Origin: Pseudaquabacterium pictum
GTDB taxonomy: Bacteria; Pseudomonadota; Gammaproteobacteria; Burkholderiales; Burkholderiaceae_C
DNA: 64,000 bases
Reading direction: 5' to 3'
Assembly (NCBI RefSeq): GCF_005403045.1
Contig: NZ_BJCL01000002.1
Span: 1-64,000, forward strand
In this document: positions 45,427 through 54,584 of the stretch, piece after piece
Layout of the letters: the number at the start of each line of letters is the position of its first letter
Numbering within the stretch: the stretch's first letter is position 1
Notes under the pieces: model-generated
The model's database searches: none
The model's input: only the letters and a program-made list of their open reading frames with translations
Told to the model about the DNA's origin: nothing
Program-made: the position numbers and the translations under genes

Positions 45427-46713
45427 TCATCGACCGAACGGCCCCCACGCAGGTTCCCGCACATCCAGCCCCGACGACAGCAGCCGGGTGCGGATGCGGC
45501 CGTCCAGCGTGGTGGTCATCAGCACATCGCGGCCCTGGCTGCGGGTGGCGTAGATCAGCAGCCGGCTGTTGGGCGCGAAGCTGGGGCTCTCGTCGTCGTT
45601 GGTGTCGGTGACGGCCACGGCGGGGCCGCTGCCGTCCAGCGGCTGCACCATCACCCGGAAGCCGGTGCCGCGGGCCACGTAGGCCAGGTGGCGGCCATCG
45701 GGGCTGATGGCCGGGCTGATGTTGTAGGCACCGTTGAAGGTGATGCGCTCGGCGCTGGTGGCCGGCCCGCCGCCGTCGACCGGCATGCGGTAGACCTGCG
45801 GGCCGCCGCCGCGGTCGCTGACGAAGTACAGGCTCTGCCCATCGGGCGCGAAGGTGGCCTCGGTGTCGATGGCGCTGCTCTGGGTCAGCCGGCGCAGGCT
45901 GTCGCCCTGCAGGTCCAGCAGGTACAGCTGCGACGGCCCGTCGCGCGACAGCGTCACCGCCAGCTTGCGGCCGTCGGGCGACCAGGCCGGCGCGCTGTTG
46001 CTGCCCTTGAAGCTGGCCACCGCACGGTACTCGCCGCTGCTCACGTCCTGCACCATCACCACGGCCTTGCCGGTGTAGAACGACACATAGGCCAGCCTGC
46101 GGCCGTCGGGCGACCAGGCCGGGCTGATGATGGGTTGCGGGCTGGCCAGCGCCACCTGGCCGCCCTCGCCGTCGGCATCGGTGATGCGCAGGGTATAGCG
46201 GTTGGCGGCGCGGGTGACGTAGGCGATGCGGGTGGCGTTGACACCGCGCTCGCCGGTCAGCGATTCCTGCACCAGGTCGGCGATGCGGTGGGCGGCCAGG
46301 CGCAGGTCGGCCGCGGCCACCACCAGGCTCTGGCCGGCGCGCTCCTCGGCCTTGACCACATCCCACAGCTTGAAGCGCACGTCGAAGCGGCCGTCGGCCA
46401 GCCGGGTGACCGAGCCGGCCACCAGGCTGTCGGCGCCACGGCTGCGCCAGTCGCTCCACTGCGGCTGGCTGCGCTCATCCAGCGCGCCGCTGGATTCGAC
46501 GATGCGGAACAGCCCGCTGCGCTCCAGGTCGGCCCGCAGCACCGCCGACAGGGCGACGCCGCTGCGGTCTTCATCGCGGAAGCGGGTCAGCGCCAGCGGC
46601 AGCTGGGTGGCGCCGACACCGGCGATCTCCACCCGGAACTGGGCCTGGGCGATCGGTGTGGCCAGGCTGCTGGCAGCCAGGGTGGCAAGGAAACGGCGGC
46701 GGGGATTCAGCAT
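45427..46713 (-). CDS. tolB: Tol-Pal translocation protein TolB
   Basis: A 428-residue periplasmic beta-propeller. The N-terminal domain (FRVEIAGVGATQLPLAL) is followed by propeller repeats with PAWSPDGR, PTWSPDG-like and FAPDGQSLYF motifs. The signal peptide reads LNPRRRFLATLAASSLATPIAQA; the RRRFL stretch resembles a twin-arginine signal, though ordinary Sec export is also possible. ATG at 46713 is chosen. tolQ, tolR and tolA, usually just upstream, are not here; the preceding gene encodes a lipase-like enzyme. Confidence 0.94.
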   Translation of the reverse strand: MLNPRRRFLATLAASSLATPIAQAQFRVEIAGVGATQLPLALTRFRDEDRSGVALSAVLRADLERSGLFRIVESSGALDERSQPQWSDWRSRGADSLVAGSVTRLADGRFDVRFKLWDVVKAEERAGQSLVVAAADLRLAAHRIADLVQESLTGERGVNATRIAYVTRAANRYTLRITDADGEGGQVALASPQPIISPAWSPDGRRLAYVSFYTGKAVVMVQDVSSGEYRAVASFKGSNSAPAWSPDGRKLAVTLSRDGPSQLYLLDLQGDSLRRLTQSSAIDTEATFAPDGQSLYFVSDRGGGPQVYRMPVDGGGPATSAERITFNGAYNISPAISPDGRHLAYVARGTGFRVMVQPLDGSGPAVAVTDTNDDESPSFAPNSRLLIYATRSQGRDVLMTTTLDGRIRTRLLSSGLDVREPAWGPFGR

Positions 46714-46761
46714 CGGTTGCGGGGGTGGAGTCACCGGCGGCGGCAGAGGTTCCACGCCGTG

Positions 46762-47694
46762 TCAGGCCAGGGCGCGGCGCAAGGCCAGCGCGCACAGGCC
46801 CACGGCGGTGTTGGCCTCGTCGATCACCCGGCCCATGGTGATGAAACCGTGGATCTGGCGCTCGAAGCACACATACTGCGCCGTGCTGCCGGCGGCCGAC
46901 AGTGCGTCAGCGTACTGCCGGCCCTCGTCGCGCAGCGGGTCGAAGCCGGCCGTCAGCACCAAGGCCGGCGGCAGCCCGGCCAGGCTGGCATGCAGCAGCG
47001 GCGAGGCGCGCCAGTCGGTCAACTGGTCAGGGCCAAGGTAGTGGCGCTGGAAATAGGCGATGGTGTCGCTGGTCAGCACATAGCCCTGGCCGTTGCTGGT
47101 GTGGCTGGGCGCGGTGGCGCGCATGTCGGTGGCCGGGTAGATCAGCAGCTGGAACTTCAGCGGCACGGCTTCGCCGGCATCGCGCCAGGCCAGGCAGACC
47201 ACCGCGGCCAGGTTGCCACCGGCGCTGTCGCCGCCCACGGCGAAGCGGCTGGCATCCAGCCCCAGCGCGCCGGCCTGGGCCTGCAGCCAGCGGGTGGCGG
47301 CCAGGCAGTCGTCGGGCGCGGCGGGAAAGCGGTGCTCCGGGCCCATGCGGTAGTCCACCGCCACCACCACGCAGCCGGCCTCGTCGGCCAGCTGGCGGCA
47401 CAGCACGTCATGGGTGTCCAGATCGCCGATCACCCAGCCGCCGCCATGAAAGTACACCAGCGTGGGCGCCGGGCTGGCCACGCCGGCCGGCCGGTACAAC
47501 CGCAGCGGGATGGGGCCCAGCGGTCCGGGGGCGGACAGGTCCCGCACCTCGGCCATGGGGCGCGGCGCGGGCTGGCTGAAGCTGCGGCGCTCGCGGTAGA
47601 AGGCGCGGGCGTCGGCCGGCGTCAGCAGATGGGTGGGCGGAATGCCGCGTTCGGCGATCAGGTCGATCAGGGCCTTGGCCTGGGGGTCGAGCAT
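46762..47694 (-). CDS. Alpha/beta hydrolase, hormone-sensitive-lipase family esterase
   Basis: A 310-residue esterase. The oxyanion-hole motif HGGGW, the nucleophile elbow GDSAGGN, the acid segment DPLRDEG and the terminal histidine (ERQIHGFI) complete the HSL-family triad. It probably hydrolyses short-chain esters in the cytoplasm (no signal peptide). ATG at 47694 is preferred over upstream in-frame starts that would add a Pro/Arg-rich lead. It sits 48 bp upstream of tolB on the same strand. Confidence 0.9.
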   Translation of the reverse strand: MLDPQAKALIDLIAERGIPPTHLLTPADARAFYRERRSFSQPAPRPMAEVRDLSAPGPLGPIPLRLYRPAGVASPAPTLVYFHGGGWVIGDLDTHDVLCRQLADEAGCVVVAVDYRMGPEHRFPAAPDDCLAATRWLQAQAGALGLDASRFAVGGDSAGGNLAAVVCLAWRDAGEAVPLKFQLLIYPATDMRATAPSHTSNGQGYVLTSDTIAYFQRHYLGPDQLTDWRASPLLHASLAGLPPALVLTAGFDPLRDEGRQYADALSAAGSTAQYVCFERQIHGFITMGRVIDEANTAVGLCALALRRALA

Positions 47695-47788
47695 CGGGCG
47701 TCTCCTGCGGGGCATGGGCGCCTCACAAGGCGCCGCGGCAGTGTAGCGGCGGGGGTGCGGACGCCCGCCCGGCCCGGGACGCGGCATC

Positions 47789-48187
47789 ATGCGCGCCATG
47801 CCCGCCGATCCACCCTGCCCCTGCGGCCTGCCCGCCCGCCTGTCCGCCTGCTGCGGCCGCTGGCATGCCGGGCCGCTGCACCTGCAGGCGCCCGATGCGG
47901 CGGCGCTGATGCGCTCGCGCTACAGCGCCTTCGTGCTGCGCCTGGCCGACTACCTGCTGGCCACCTGGCATCCCCGCACCCGGCCGCCGGCGCTGGACTT
48001 CGAACCCGGTCAGCGCTGGCTGGGCCTGCAGGTGCTGGCCCACCAGATGCAGGATGCCGACCGTGCCACCGTCGCCTTCGTGGCGCGCAGCAAGCTGGCG
48101 GGCCGTGCCCAGGTGCTGGCCGAGACCAGCCGCTTCGTGCGCGAGGACGGCCGCTGGCTCTACCTCGACGGCACCATCCAGCCGTGA
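47789..48187 (+). CDS. YchJ family protein
   Basis: A 132-residue protein with the SEC-C-like Cys motif CPCGLPARLSACCGRWH at the N-terminus and the family block ALMRSRYSAFVLRLADYLLATWHPRTRP. The domain resembles NTF2-like folds with a zinc-binding head. The function is unknown. It is a single gene, divergent from the esterase. Confidence 0.88.
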   Translation: MRAMPADPPCPCGLPARLSACCGRWHAGPLHLQAPDAAALMRSRYSAFVLRLADYLLATWHPRTRPPALDFEPGQRWLGLQVLAHQMQDADRATVAFVARSKLAGRAQVLAETSRFVREDGRWLYLDGTIQP

Positions 48188-48209
48188 CCGGCCGGATGCA
48201 GACGGTGGA

Positions 48210-48365
48210 TCAGGCCCGGGTGGCGCGGCGCAGCAGGCCCAGGGCCTCGCTGACGGCCACCAGCGAGGCACCGACCAGCCGTGGCAGCTGCGCCAGCGGC
48301 GCCAGCAGCCTGGCCACTGCCGCAGCGCGGCGGGCCTGTGATCCGACGGGGACGATCTGCATCAT
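48210..48365 (-). CDS. Small hypothetical protein (51 residues)
   Basis: An ATG at 48365 with AGGAA upstream opens a 51-codon frame reading MMQIVPVGSQARRAAAVARL and ending LLRRATRA. The sequence is hydrophobic and alpha-helical, with basic residues at both ends. No family is recognised. The reverse complement of a GC-rich gap can produce such frames by chance, so this is tentative. Confidence 0.4.
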   Translation of the reverse strand: MMQIVPVGSQARRAAAVARLLAPLAQLPRLVGASLVAVSEALGLLRRATRA

Positions 48366-48397
48366 GGCGGCGTGTTCCTGGACGGGGCGGTGGGGCA

Positions 48398-49162
48398 ATG
48401 GACGCGATGGTGCCGGCCAGCGATGACAGCGTGATGGCAGCAGGCACGGCCGGCGGGCTGGACCTGCTGCATGCCGATGCCTGGCTGCTGGCGGTGCACA
48501 AGCCCGCCGGCCTGCTGGTGCACCGCACGGCGCTGGATGCGCAAGCCGACGACGACGTGGTGACCCGGCTGCAGACCGCGCTGGGCGCGCCGGTGTGGCC
48601 GGTGCACCGGCTGGACAAGGGCACCTCGGGCGTGCTGCTGCTGGCCCGCGATGTGGACAGCGCCCGCGCCTTGGGTGCGGACTTTGCCGCCGGCCGGGTG
48701 GACAAGCATTACCTGGCCCTGGTGCGCGGCTGGCCGGCCGATGCCGGCGAGACCGACGCGCCGCTGGCGCGCGACCCCGAGCTGCCATCCACCGGCCAGC
48801 CGTTGCTGCCCGCCCGCACCCGCTGGCAGGTGCTGCAGCGCCTGGTGCTGCCCATCGCCACCCATCCGCAGCATGCCGACACCCGGCTGGCCCTGGTGGA
48901 TGTGCAGCCGCTGAGCGGCCGCCGCCACCAGATCCGCCGCCACTTCAAGGCCCTGGCCCATCCGCTGGTGGGCGATGCCACCCACGGCAAGGGGCCGCTG
49001 AACCGGGCGGTGGCCGCCCACCTGGGCCTGGCACGGCTGTGGCTGCATGCCCAGACGCTGGCGATCACCCACCCTGCCACCGGGACCCGGCTGCCACTGC
49101 AGGCCCCACCCGGGCCTGAATGGCAGCGCCTGGGCGCAGCGCCGCTGGCGGCCGGGCACTGA
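48398..49162 (+). CDS. RluA-family pseudouridine synthase, TruC-like
   Basis: A 254-residue pseudouridylate synthase. The catalytic aspartate is in PVHRLDKGTSGVLL. Early VHKPAGLLVHR and late PLSGRRHQIRRHFKALAHPLVGD blocks match the TruC/RluA group. It lacks an S4 domain, and TruC (tRNA U65) is the best guess. ATG at 48398 is preferred, as the fold begins shortly after. It lies 37 bp upstream of rarD on the same strand. Confidence 0.85.
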   Translation: MDAMVPASDDSVMAAGTAGGLDLLHADAWLLAVHKPAGLLVHRTALDAQADDDVVTRLQTALGAPVWPVHRLDKGTSGVLLLARDVDSARALGADFAAGRVDKHYLALVRGWPADAGETDAPLARDPELPSTGQPLLPARTRWQVLQRLVLPIATHPQHADTRLALVDVQPLSGRRHQIRRHFKALAHPLVGDATHGKGPLNRAVAAHLGLARLWLHAQTLAITHPATGTRLPLQAPPGPEWQRLGAAPLAAGH

Positions 49163-49199
49163 CGCAGGCGCGGGGCGGCCGGGCCGCGACAATCCCGCG

Positions 49200-50084
49200 A
49201 TGCCTGCCGGACCCCTTGCCGCCGCCCTTGCCTACATCCTGTGGGGCCTGTTCCCGCTCTACATCAAGCCGATCGCCCACATCCCGGCGCTGGAGATCGT
49301 GCTGCACCGCTCGGCCTGGTCGCTGGTGTTCGTGCTGGGCCTGCTGGTGGTGCTGCGGCGCTTTGCCTGGCTGGTGCCGGCGCTGCGGCAACCGCGCACG
49401 CTGGCGCTGTTCGGCCTGAGCGCGCTGCTGCTGGGCGGCAACTGGCTGCTCTACGTGTGGTCGGTCAACAGCGACCGCGTGCTGGATGCCAGCCTGGGCT
49501 ACTTCATCAACCCGCTGGTCAATGTGCTGCTGGGGTACGTGGTGCTGAAGGAGCGGCCGCGGCCGCTGCAGTGGGCAGCGGTGGCGCTGGCGGCCGGCGG
49601 CGTGGTGTGGCTGGCGGTGGGCGTGGGCCATGTGCCCTGGGTGAGCCTGGTGCTGGCAGCCAGCTTCGGGCTGTACGGCCTGCTGCGCAAGACCGCCACG
49701 CTGGGGGCGGTGGAAGGCCTGGCGCTGGAGACCCTGCTGCTGGCGCCGCTGGCCGTGGGCGGGTTGCTGTGGCTGGCCGCGCACGGCCAGGGCCACTTCG
49801 GCCAGCCCCCATGGGGCGACAGCGCCTGGTTGGTGCTGGCCGGGCCGTTCACCGCGGTGCCGCTGCTGCTGTTCGCCTGGGGCGCACGCCAGGTGTCGCT
49901 GGCCACGCTGGGGCTGCTGCAGTACGTCAGCCCGTCGATCCAGTTCCTGCTGGGTGTGTTCCTGTACCAGGAGCCGTTCAGCACCGGCCGCGGCATCGGT
50001 TTCCTGCTGATCTGGGCGGCGCTGGCGCTCTACAGCGCCGAGAGCTGGCGGATGCTGCGGCGGGCACGGCTGGCCGCCGCCTGA
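49200..50084 (+). CDS. rarD: EamA/RarD-family transporter
   Basis: A 294-residue protein with about ten transmembrane helices in two EamA-like halves. The N-terminal AYILWGLFPLYIKPI, then NWLLYVWSVNSDRVLDASLGYFINPL, are diagnostic of RarD, a DMT-superfamily permease of unknown substrate. ATG at 49200 follows the truC-like gene. Confidence 0.9.
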   Translation: MPAGPLAAALAYILWGLFPLYIKPIAHIPALEIVLHRSAWSLVFVLGLLVVLRRFAWLVPALRQPRTLALFGLSALLLGGNWLLYVWSVNSDRVLDASLGYFINPLVNVLLGYVVLKERPRPLQWAAVALAAGGVVWLAVGVGHVPWVSLVLAASFGLYGLLRKTATLGAVEGLALETLLLAPLAVGGLLWLAAHGQGHFGQPPWGDSAWLVLAGPFTAVPLLLFAWGARQVSLATLGLLQYVSPSIQFLLGVFLYQEPFSTGRGIGFLLIWAALALYSAESWRMLRRARLAAA

Positions 50085-50093
50085 GCCGCCGGC

Positions 50094-50516
50094 TCAGTCC
50101 TGCAGCGAATCCAGCGCCTTGCGGAAGCGGCTGGCGTGCGAGCGCTCGGCCTTGGCCAGGGTCTCGAACCAGTCGGCGATGTCGGTGAAGCCTTCGGCGC
50201 GGGCGGTGCGGGCCATGTCGGCGTACATGTCGGACGACTCGTGCGTCTCGCTGGCCATGGCGGCGGCCAGGTTCTGGCGGCTGGTGCCGATGGGCAGGCC
50301 GGTGGCCGGATCGCCCGAGCCGCCTTCCAGGAATTCCAGGTGGCCATTGGCATGGCCGGTCTCGCCCTCGGCGGTAGAGCGGAACAGCGCGGCCACGTCG
50401 TTCTGGCCCTCGATGTCGGCCTTGTTGGCGAAGTACAGGTAGCGGCGGTTGGCCTGCGCCTCGACGGCGAAGGCATCTTTCAGGTTCTGCTCGGTCCGGG
50501 TTCCCTTGAGGCCCAT
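50094..50516 (-). CDS. Rubrerythrin-like diiron protein without rubredoxin domain
   Basis: A 140-residue four-helix ferritin-like protein. Diiron ligands appear in the pattern of rubrerythrins: AVEAQANRRY, GETGHANGHLEFL, then ASETHESSDMY and KAERSHASRF. The C-terminal rubredoxin domain of classical rubrerythrin is absent. It likely reduces peroxide. AGGAG lies six bases before ATG 50516. It is convergent with rarD. Confidence 0.9.
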   Translation of the reverse strand: MGLKGTRTEQNLKDAFAVEAQANRRYLYFANKADIEGQNDVAALFRSTAEGETGHANGHLEFLEGGSGDPATGLPIGTSRQNLAAAMASETHESSDMYADMARTARAEGFTDIADWFETLAKAERSHASRFRKALDSLQD

Positions 50517-50594
50517 GGGATGCTCCTGGTCAACGGTGGATGGGAGGCCGGTACGGCGCCTGGCAGCCAGTGTGCACCAGGGCCCGGCGTCCTG

Positions 50595-51452
50595 TCAGGC
50601 GGCCAGGCCCAGCAGGCGCAGCGCATGCTGGTGGGCCCGGCCGACCGGATCGACCAGGTCGTGCAGCACGGTGAAGTGGTTCAGGCCGGGCAGCGCCTCG
50701 CACACCGGCACGGTGCTGGGGCCCCACTGGTCGCGGATCAGCTGGTTCTGGCGCAGGAACTCGTCACTCTCCAGGCCGCCCACCAGGGCGGCCAGCGGGC
50801 CGCGCGGCCGCGGGAAGAAGGCCGGGCTGAGCCGGCGCACCGCCGCCGGCGTGAGCTGCAGATCGGCCGCGAGGAACGGCGTCTGGCGGATCGGCTCGAG
50901 GTCGAACACGCCGGAGATGGCCATGGCGCCGTGCACCAGCCGCGGCGGCAGGTCCTCGGCCACGGTCTTCCAGCGGCAGGCCAGCAGCATCGCCGCCAGG
51001 TGGCCGCCGGCCGAGTGACCCGCCACCACGATGCGGTTGCGGTTGCCGCCATAGCGCGCAGCATGGCGCCAGGCCCAGGCCAGGGCGCGGGTGGTCTGCA
51101 GCGCGATCTGCTCGATGCTGGCGGCCGGGCACAGGGTGTAGTTGGGCACCACCACCATCGCGCCGGCCTGCACGAAGGCCGGGGCGATGAAGCTGTGGTC
51201 GGCCTTGTCCAGCGCCCGCCACCAGCCGCCGTGGATGAACACCAGCACCGGCGCGCCATCGGCGCGGGCAGGGAACACATCCAGCGTTTCGCCGGGATCG
51301 GTGCCGTAGGGCTCATCGAGCACGCAGGTCATGCGCTCGCGCGACAGCGCCGAGGCCTGGGCCCAGCGCGGCAGCAGCACGGTGGCAGCTTCGGGCACGC
51401 GGGCGCGGTTGTTGTATTGGGCATCGTGCCAAGCCGCGTCGTGGAGAGCCAT
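50595..51452 (-). CDS. Alpha/beta hydrolase, N-formylkynurenine formamidase-like
   Basis: A 285-residue alpha/beta hydrolase. The HGGWW oxyanion motif, GHSAGGHL nucleophile elbow and a C-terminal histidine (GLNHFTVLHDL) follow the pattern of the arylformamidase/AFMID group. This group hydrolyses formylkynurenine or related carbamates. No other kynurenine-pathway genes are nearby, so the substrate remains open. It precedes the tRNA gene on the other strand. Confidence 0.82.
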   Translation of the reverse strand: MALHDAAWHDAQYNNRARVPEAATVLLPRWAQASALSRERMTCVLDEPYGTDPGETLDVFPARADGAPVLVFIHGGWWRALDKADHSFIAPAFVQAGAMVVVPNYTLCPAASIEQIALQTTRALAWAWRHAARYGGNRNRIVVAGHSAGGHLAAMLLACRWKTVAEDLPPRLVHGAMAISGVFDLEPIRQTPFLAADLQLTPAAVRRLSPAFFPRPRGPLAALVGGLESDEFLRQNQLIRDQWGPSTVPVCEALPGLNHFTVLHDLVDPVGRAHQHALRLLGLAA

Positions 51453-51527
51453 GGAATCGGTCCGGGTGTCGTGGAAGCCGAGGTTGTACCGCGACTGCGG
51501 CGCGCGGCTGACGCGATTTCCTGCTGC

Positions 51528-51533
51528 TAGAAT
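51528..51533 (+). promoter_or_regulatory. Probable -10 element of the tRNA-Ala gene
   Basis: TAGAAT lies 14 bp before the tRNA 5' end. A -35 at the ideal distance is not clear; CTGACG at 51508-51513 is at 14 bp spacing. Confidence 0.5.
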
Positions 51534-51547
51534 TCTCCGGTTCGTGT

Positions 51548-51623
<76 letters not shown>

Positions 51624-51643
51624 CCGACATCTGATCTGATTTC

Positions 51644-51674
51644 AAGGGCTTGGCACGCGCCAAGCCCTTTTTCT
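51644..51674 (+). terminator. Intrinsic terminator after tRNA-Ala
   Basis: A perfect 10-bp stem (AAGGGCTTGG / CCAAGCCCTT) with a 6-nt loop is followed by a T-rich tail. It ends the tRNA transcript. Confidence 0.9.
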
Positions 51675-52055
51675 TTGGGCGCGGGTTCGGTGTTGACCAG
51701 AAACCGGCAGAAGTCCGGATGGCTCAGTTCCTGAGCCAGCGGCCAGGGAGGATGCCGTCATCCGACGACTCCAGGCGCAACGCCCACCCGACCATGGCCC
51801 ATCCACTCGCCGCCTGCATGGCCGCCCTGCTCCACCTGAACGGTTGGCCCAACCAGCCCCCGGCGCCCGACGCGGCGCGCATCACCCTGGCCACGCTGAA
51901 CCAGGCGCGCAAGACGCTGCCCCACCCGGCCACGCCGGCCTACCGGCTGCGCCAGCCGGCCAGACGCCCGCTCAGCCGGCCTGCGTGGCCATTCCCTGTC
52001 GACAGCAGCTGCGACACCATGCCGGGCGCCGAGCCGACAGAAACGCTGGCTGCGC
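51675..52055. other. 380-bp stretch without a convincing gene
   Basis: Open frames cross this stretch on both strands but show no recognisable domain, signal or ribosome-binding site, and their translations are typical of GC-biased non-coding DNA. It may hold the decayed 5' part of the frameshifted gene that follows. Confidence 0.4.
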
Positions 52056-52629
52056 ATGAAGGCCTGGCTGGTCGGCCAGTCGCTGGCCGGCCTGTTGGCC
52101 ACCAACGTGGCCGCGCTGACGCTGGCCAACGACAACCGGCAGCTCGCGGCCAGAGGCCAGCGCCTGCAGACCGCCCATGACGGCCTGGCCCGGCGGCATG
52201 CCCAGGCCAGCCACACGCGCCAAGGTCATCGCCGCATCGGTGAACAGGCGGCTCGCAAAGGGCGTCGCACGCAACACGGCGGCGATCCCGGCCGAGTCGG
52301 TGCCCTATGTGGGCATCGGCGTCACGCTCAGCGTGACGGCGCTGGACATCCACGATGCCTGCCAGACGATGGCGGAGATCAACGACCTGCTGAAGCTGCT
52401 GAACCAGGGCGAAGAGCGCGCCGATTTCTGTGCCACCCGCCTGCCCACCGTGGCGCAGGTGGTGCAGCGGCTGAAGACCGACTGGCGCGCCAGCATGGAG
52501 CGCGTGGCCGCCGATGCACGGGCCGTGCCGGCCGCCATGGCGGTGCCTGACATCCGGCTGCCGACCGCCGGCGAGACCCGCGCCGTGGTCTGCCCGATCC
52601 TGGGCGGGCCGGCCTGGCTGCAGTGCTGA
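52056..52629 (+). pseudogene. Probable frameshifted gene for a membrane-anchored hypothetical protein
   Basis: From ATG 52056 the frame reads a hydrophobic segment (KAWLVGQSLAGLLATNVAALTL) followed by a charged helical stretch to about 52215. The sense then moves to the next frame (AKVIAASVNRRLAKGVARN, LPTVAQVVQRLKTDW and VGIGVTLSVTALDIHDACQTM) and runs to TGA at 52627-52629. Joining them needs a net two-base gain near CACACGCGCC. I recognise no family. A sequencing error at the CG repeat is an alternative to real decay. Confidence 0.45.
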
Positions 52630-52729
52630 CGCCGGCCGCTGACCCACGCGCGAGGGGGTGACAGGGCGCGCTGGGTGGGCGTCTTCCCCGACGGCGGGGA
52701 CACCGCGGCCACCGACGCGGACGCCATCA

Positions 52730-54436
52730 TCACTGGCAGCGGAAGCTGTCCGCCGACTCCAGGTTGCCCGAGCCGTTGTAGGTGGCCACCTTGGGGAAGG
52801 GGCACAGCGGGCGGCTGCGGGTGGCCGACCAGCCGGCGGGCAGCTCGGCGTTGGCACCACCGGCGTTGCCGGCACCGCGGGCGCTGGCGACCACGCGGTC
52901 GGGCGCGACGCCCTGTTCCACCCATTGCACCAGCGGCGTGAGCATGTCGAACTGGTCGGTGGCGGGGCCGCCGGCGCAGTGGTTCATGCCCGGCACGCCG
53001 TACAGCCGCGCGAAGTTGCCGGCATCGCCGCCGTTGGCCGTGGCCAGGTTCTTGTACCAGGTGACCGAGTCGTCGTAGCTGAACACCGCGTCCGACACGC
53101 CGTGGTAGACCATGACCTTGGCGCCACGGTTCTTCAGCGCGCCCAGCTGGGCCGGGTTGGGCGGCGTCATGAAGGCCATGGCCGACTCGGTGTAGGTGGC
53201 GTTGGTGGCGGTGATGCCGGCGTTCAGGCTGTCGATCGAGACGGTGAGCGGGTTGGCGATGAAGCCCGGCGGCACGCCGAAGATGACCCCTGCAGCCAGG
53301 GGATCGAGCGCCTGCGAGATCACGAACTCCCAGCCGGCCCAGTCGTTGCCCACCATGCCCGGATCGAACGGGAAGCTGTTGTAGATGGCCGCGCCGGTGC
53401 TGGTCTTGGCGCCGGCAAAGATGCTGGCGACCACGCTCTTCTGGTCGGCGGTGAGGCAGGTGCCATCGCGCGCGCCGCTGCAGGTGGGCACATCGGTGGC
53501 CAGGCTGAAGCTGGTCTGGCAGCGCGCGGTGTCGGCCACGATGCCGTCGGTGGCGCCGTCGAGCGCGTCGCACTTGGCCAGCACACGGTCGGCCACCAGC
53601 CGGCGCTCGGCCGCGGTGAAGCCGGTGCCGAGATCGGGGACGGTGCCACCGAACGGTGCCGGGGTGGTGGCCCCGGGCGTGGCCAACCGGGCGTACTGCT
53701 GGGCGCCCCAGATCTGCGCCACCGCGGCCTTGGGCAGGTTGTAGCCGGGCGCACCGGCGAGGAAGCCGTCGTACTCCTGCGCCAGCCGGGCAGTGGCCAC
53801 CAGGGCATGGCGCCCGCCGTTGGAACAGCCGCCGAAGTACGACCGGTCCGGGCCGCGGCCGTAGCCGGCGGTGATCAACGCCTTGGCCATCGGCGTGAGC
53901 TTCTGGGCGGCCTGGTAGCCGTAGTCCAGCCGGGCTTGCGGCTCGAAGCCGAAGGTGGCGGTCTGCGCGGCGGTGTGGCCGGCGTCGGAGCTGATCACGG
54001 CAAAGCCCTGCAGCAGGGCGCTGGTGAGCGCGCCGCCGCCCGTGCCGGCGCCGGTGGCCGTGACCACGTTGCCATCGGCGCCGCCGTTGGCCTGGTAGTA
54101 GTAGCGGCCGTTCCAGGCCTGCGGCAGGCGCATCTCGAAGCCGATGGCATAGCTTTGACTGTCGCTGCCAGTGCGCGGGTACATGCGGCCTGTCACCCGG
54201 CAGTGCGCCGGCACCGCCGTGCCGGCCACGCTCAACGTGCCGGCGGCGACGTCGGCCGCACTGTCGACCACGGTGTTGGCGAAGTTGAAGCTGGTGGCCA
54301 GGGCCGCGCAGGCCGACAGCGTGCCGGGTTTGGCCGCGCTCAGCCTGGGCAGGTCAGCCTCGTCGTCGCTGCCGCCGCAGGCGGCCAGCATCACGGCCGC
54401 GAGACCCGCCGTGAGCTGCCAGGTGAGATGCTTCAT
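52730..54436 (-). CDS. Tannase/feruloyl esterase family lipoprotein
   Basis: A 568-residue esterase. The lipobox LAAC with following GGSDDE shows a lipoprotein. The CS-D-HC arrangement of the family is present: GGCSNGGR near residue 207, the acid residue region VYHGVSDAVFSYDD and GMNHCAGG. It would hydrolyse plant phenolic esters such as feruloyl or galloyl esters in the periplasm or at the surface. It is divergent from a MarR regulator, a typical arrangement for aromatic-ester control. Confidence 0.92.
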   Translation of the reverse strand: MKHLTWQLTAGLAAVMLAACGGSDDEADLPRLSAAKPGTLSACAALATSFNFANTVVDSAADVAAGTLSVAGTAVPAHCRVTGRMYPRTGSDSQSYAIGFEMRLPQAWNGRYYYQANGGADGNVVTATGAGTGGGALTSALLQGFAVISSDAGHTAAQTATFGFEPQARLDYGYQAAQKLTPMAKALITAGYGRGPDRSYFGGCSNGGRHALVATARLAQEYDGFLAGAPGYNLPKAAVAQIWGAQQYARLATPGATTPAPFGGTVPDLGTGFTAAERRLVADRVLAKCDALDGATDGIVADTARCQTSFSLATDVPTCSGARDGTCLTADQKSVVASIFAGAKTSTGAAIYNSFPFDPGMVGNDWAGWEFVISQALDPLAAGVIFGVPPGFIANPLTVSIDSLNAGITATNATYTESAMAFMTPPNPAQLGALKNRGAKVMVYHGVSDAVFSYDDSVTWYKNLATANGGDAGNFARLYGVPGMNHCAGGPATDQFDMLTPLVQWVEQGVAPDRVVASARGAGNAGGANAELPAGWSATRSRPLCPFPKVATYNGSGNLESADSFRCQ

Positions 54437-54460
54437 GTTGCCTCCAGTGTGGAATTGACT

Positions 54461-54482
54461 TTCCGCCTATTCACTGGCGGAA
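54461..54482. promoter_or_regulatory. Dyad TTCCGCC-N8-GGCGGAA between tannase and MarR genes
   Basis: Perfect 7-bp arms lie 25 bp upstream of the tannase gene and 103 bp upstream of marR, next to an AT-rich stretch (GATATAACC). This may be the operator of the adjacent MarR protein; the assignment is inference. Confidence 0.4.
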
Positions 54483-54584
54483 GCGGCAAAGATATAACCA
54501 GCCTGGAACTATTTGATCTGGCGTAAACCCGGGTGGCACCCAGCTGGCGTGCGGGGGCGCCTGGGGCTGGCCGACAATGCAGAC

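Noticed and set aside
52658-54526. Plus-strand 622-codon open frame opposite the tannase gene
   Set aside because: Gly/Ala/His-rich without motifs, while the minus strand encodes a full tannase with signal peptide and catalytic residues.
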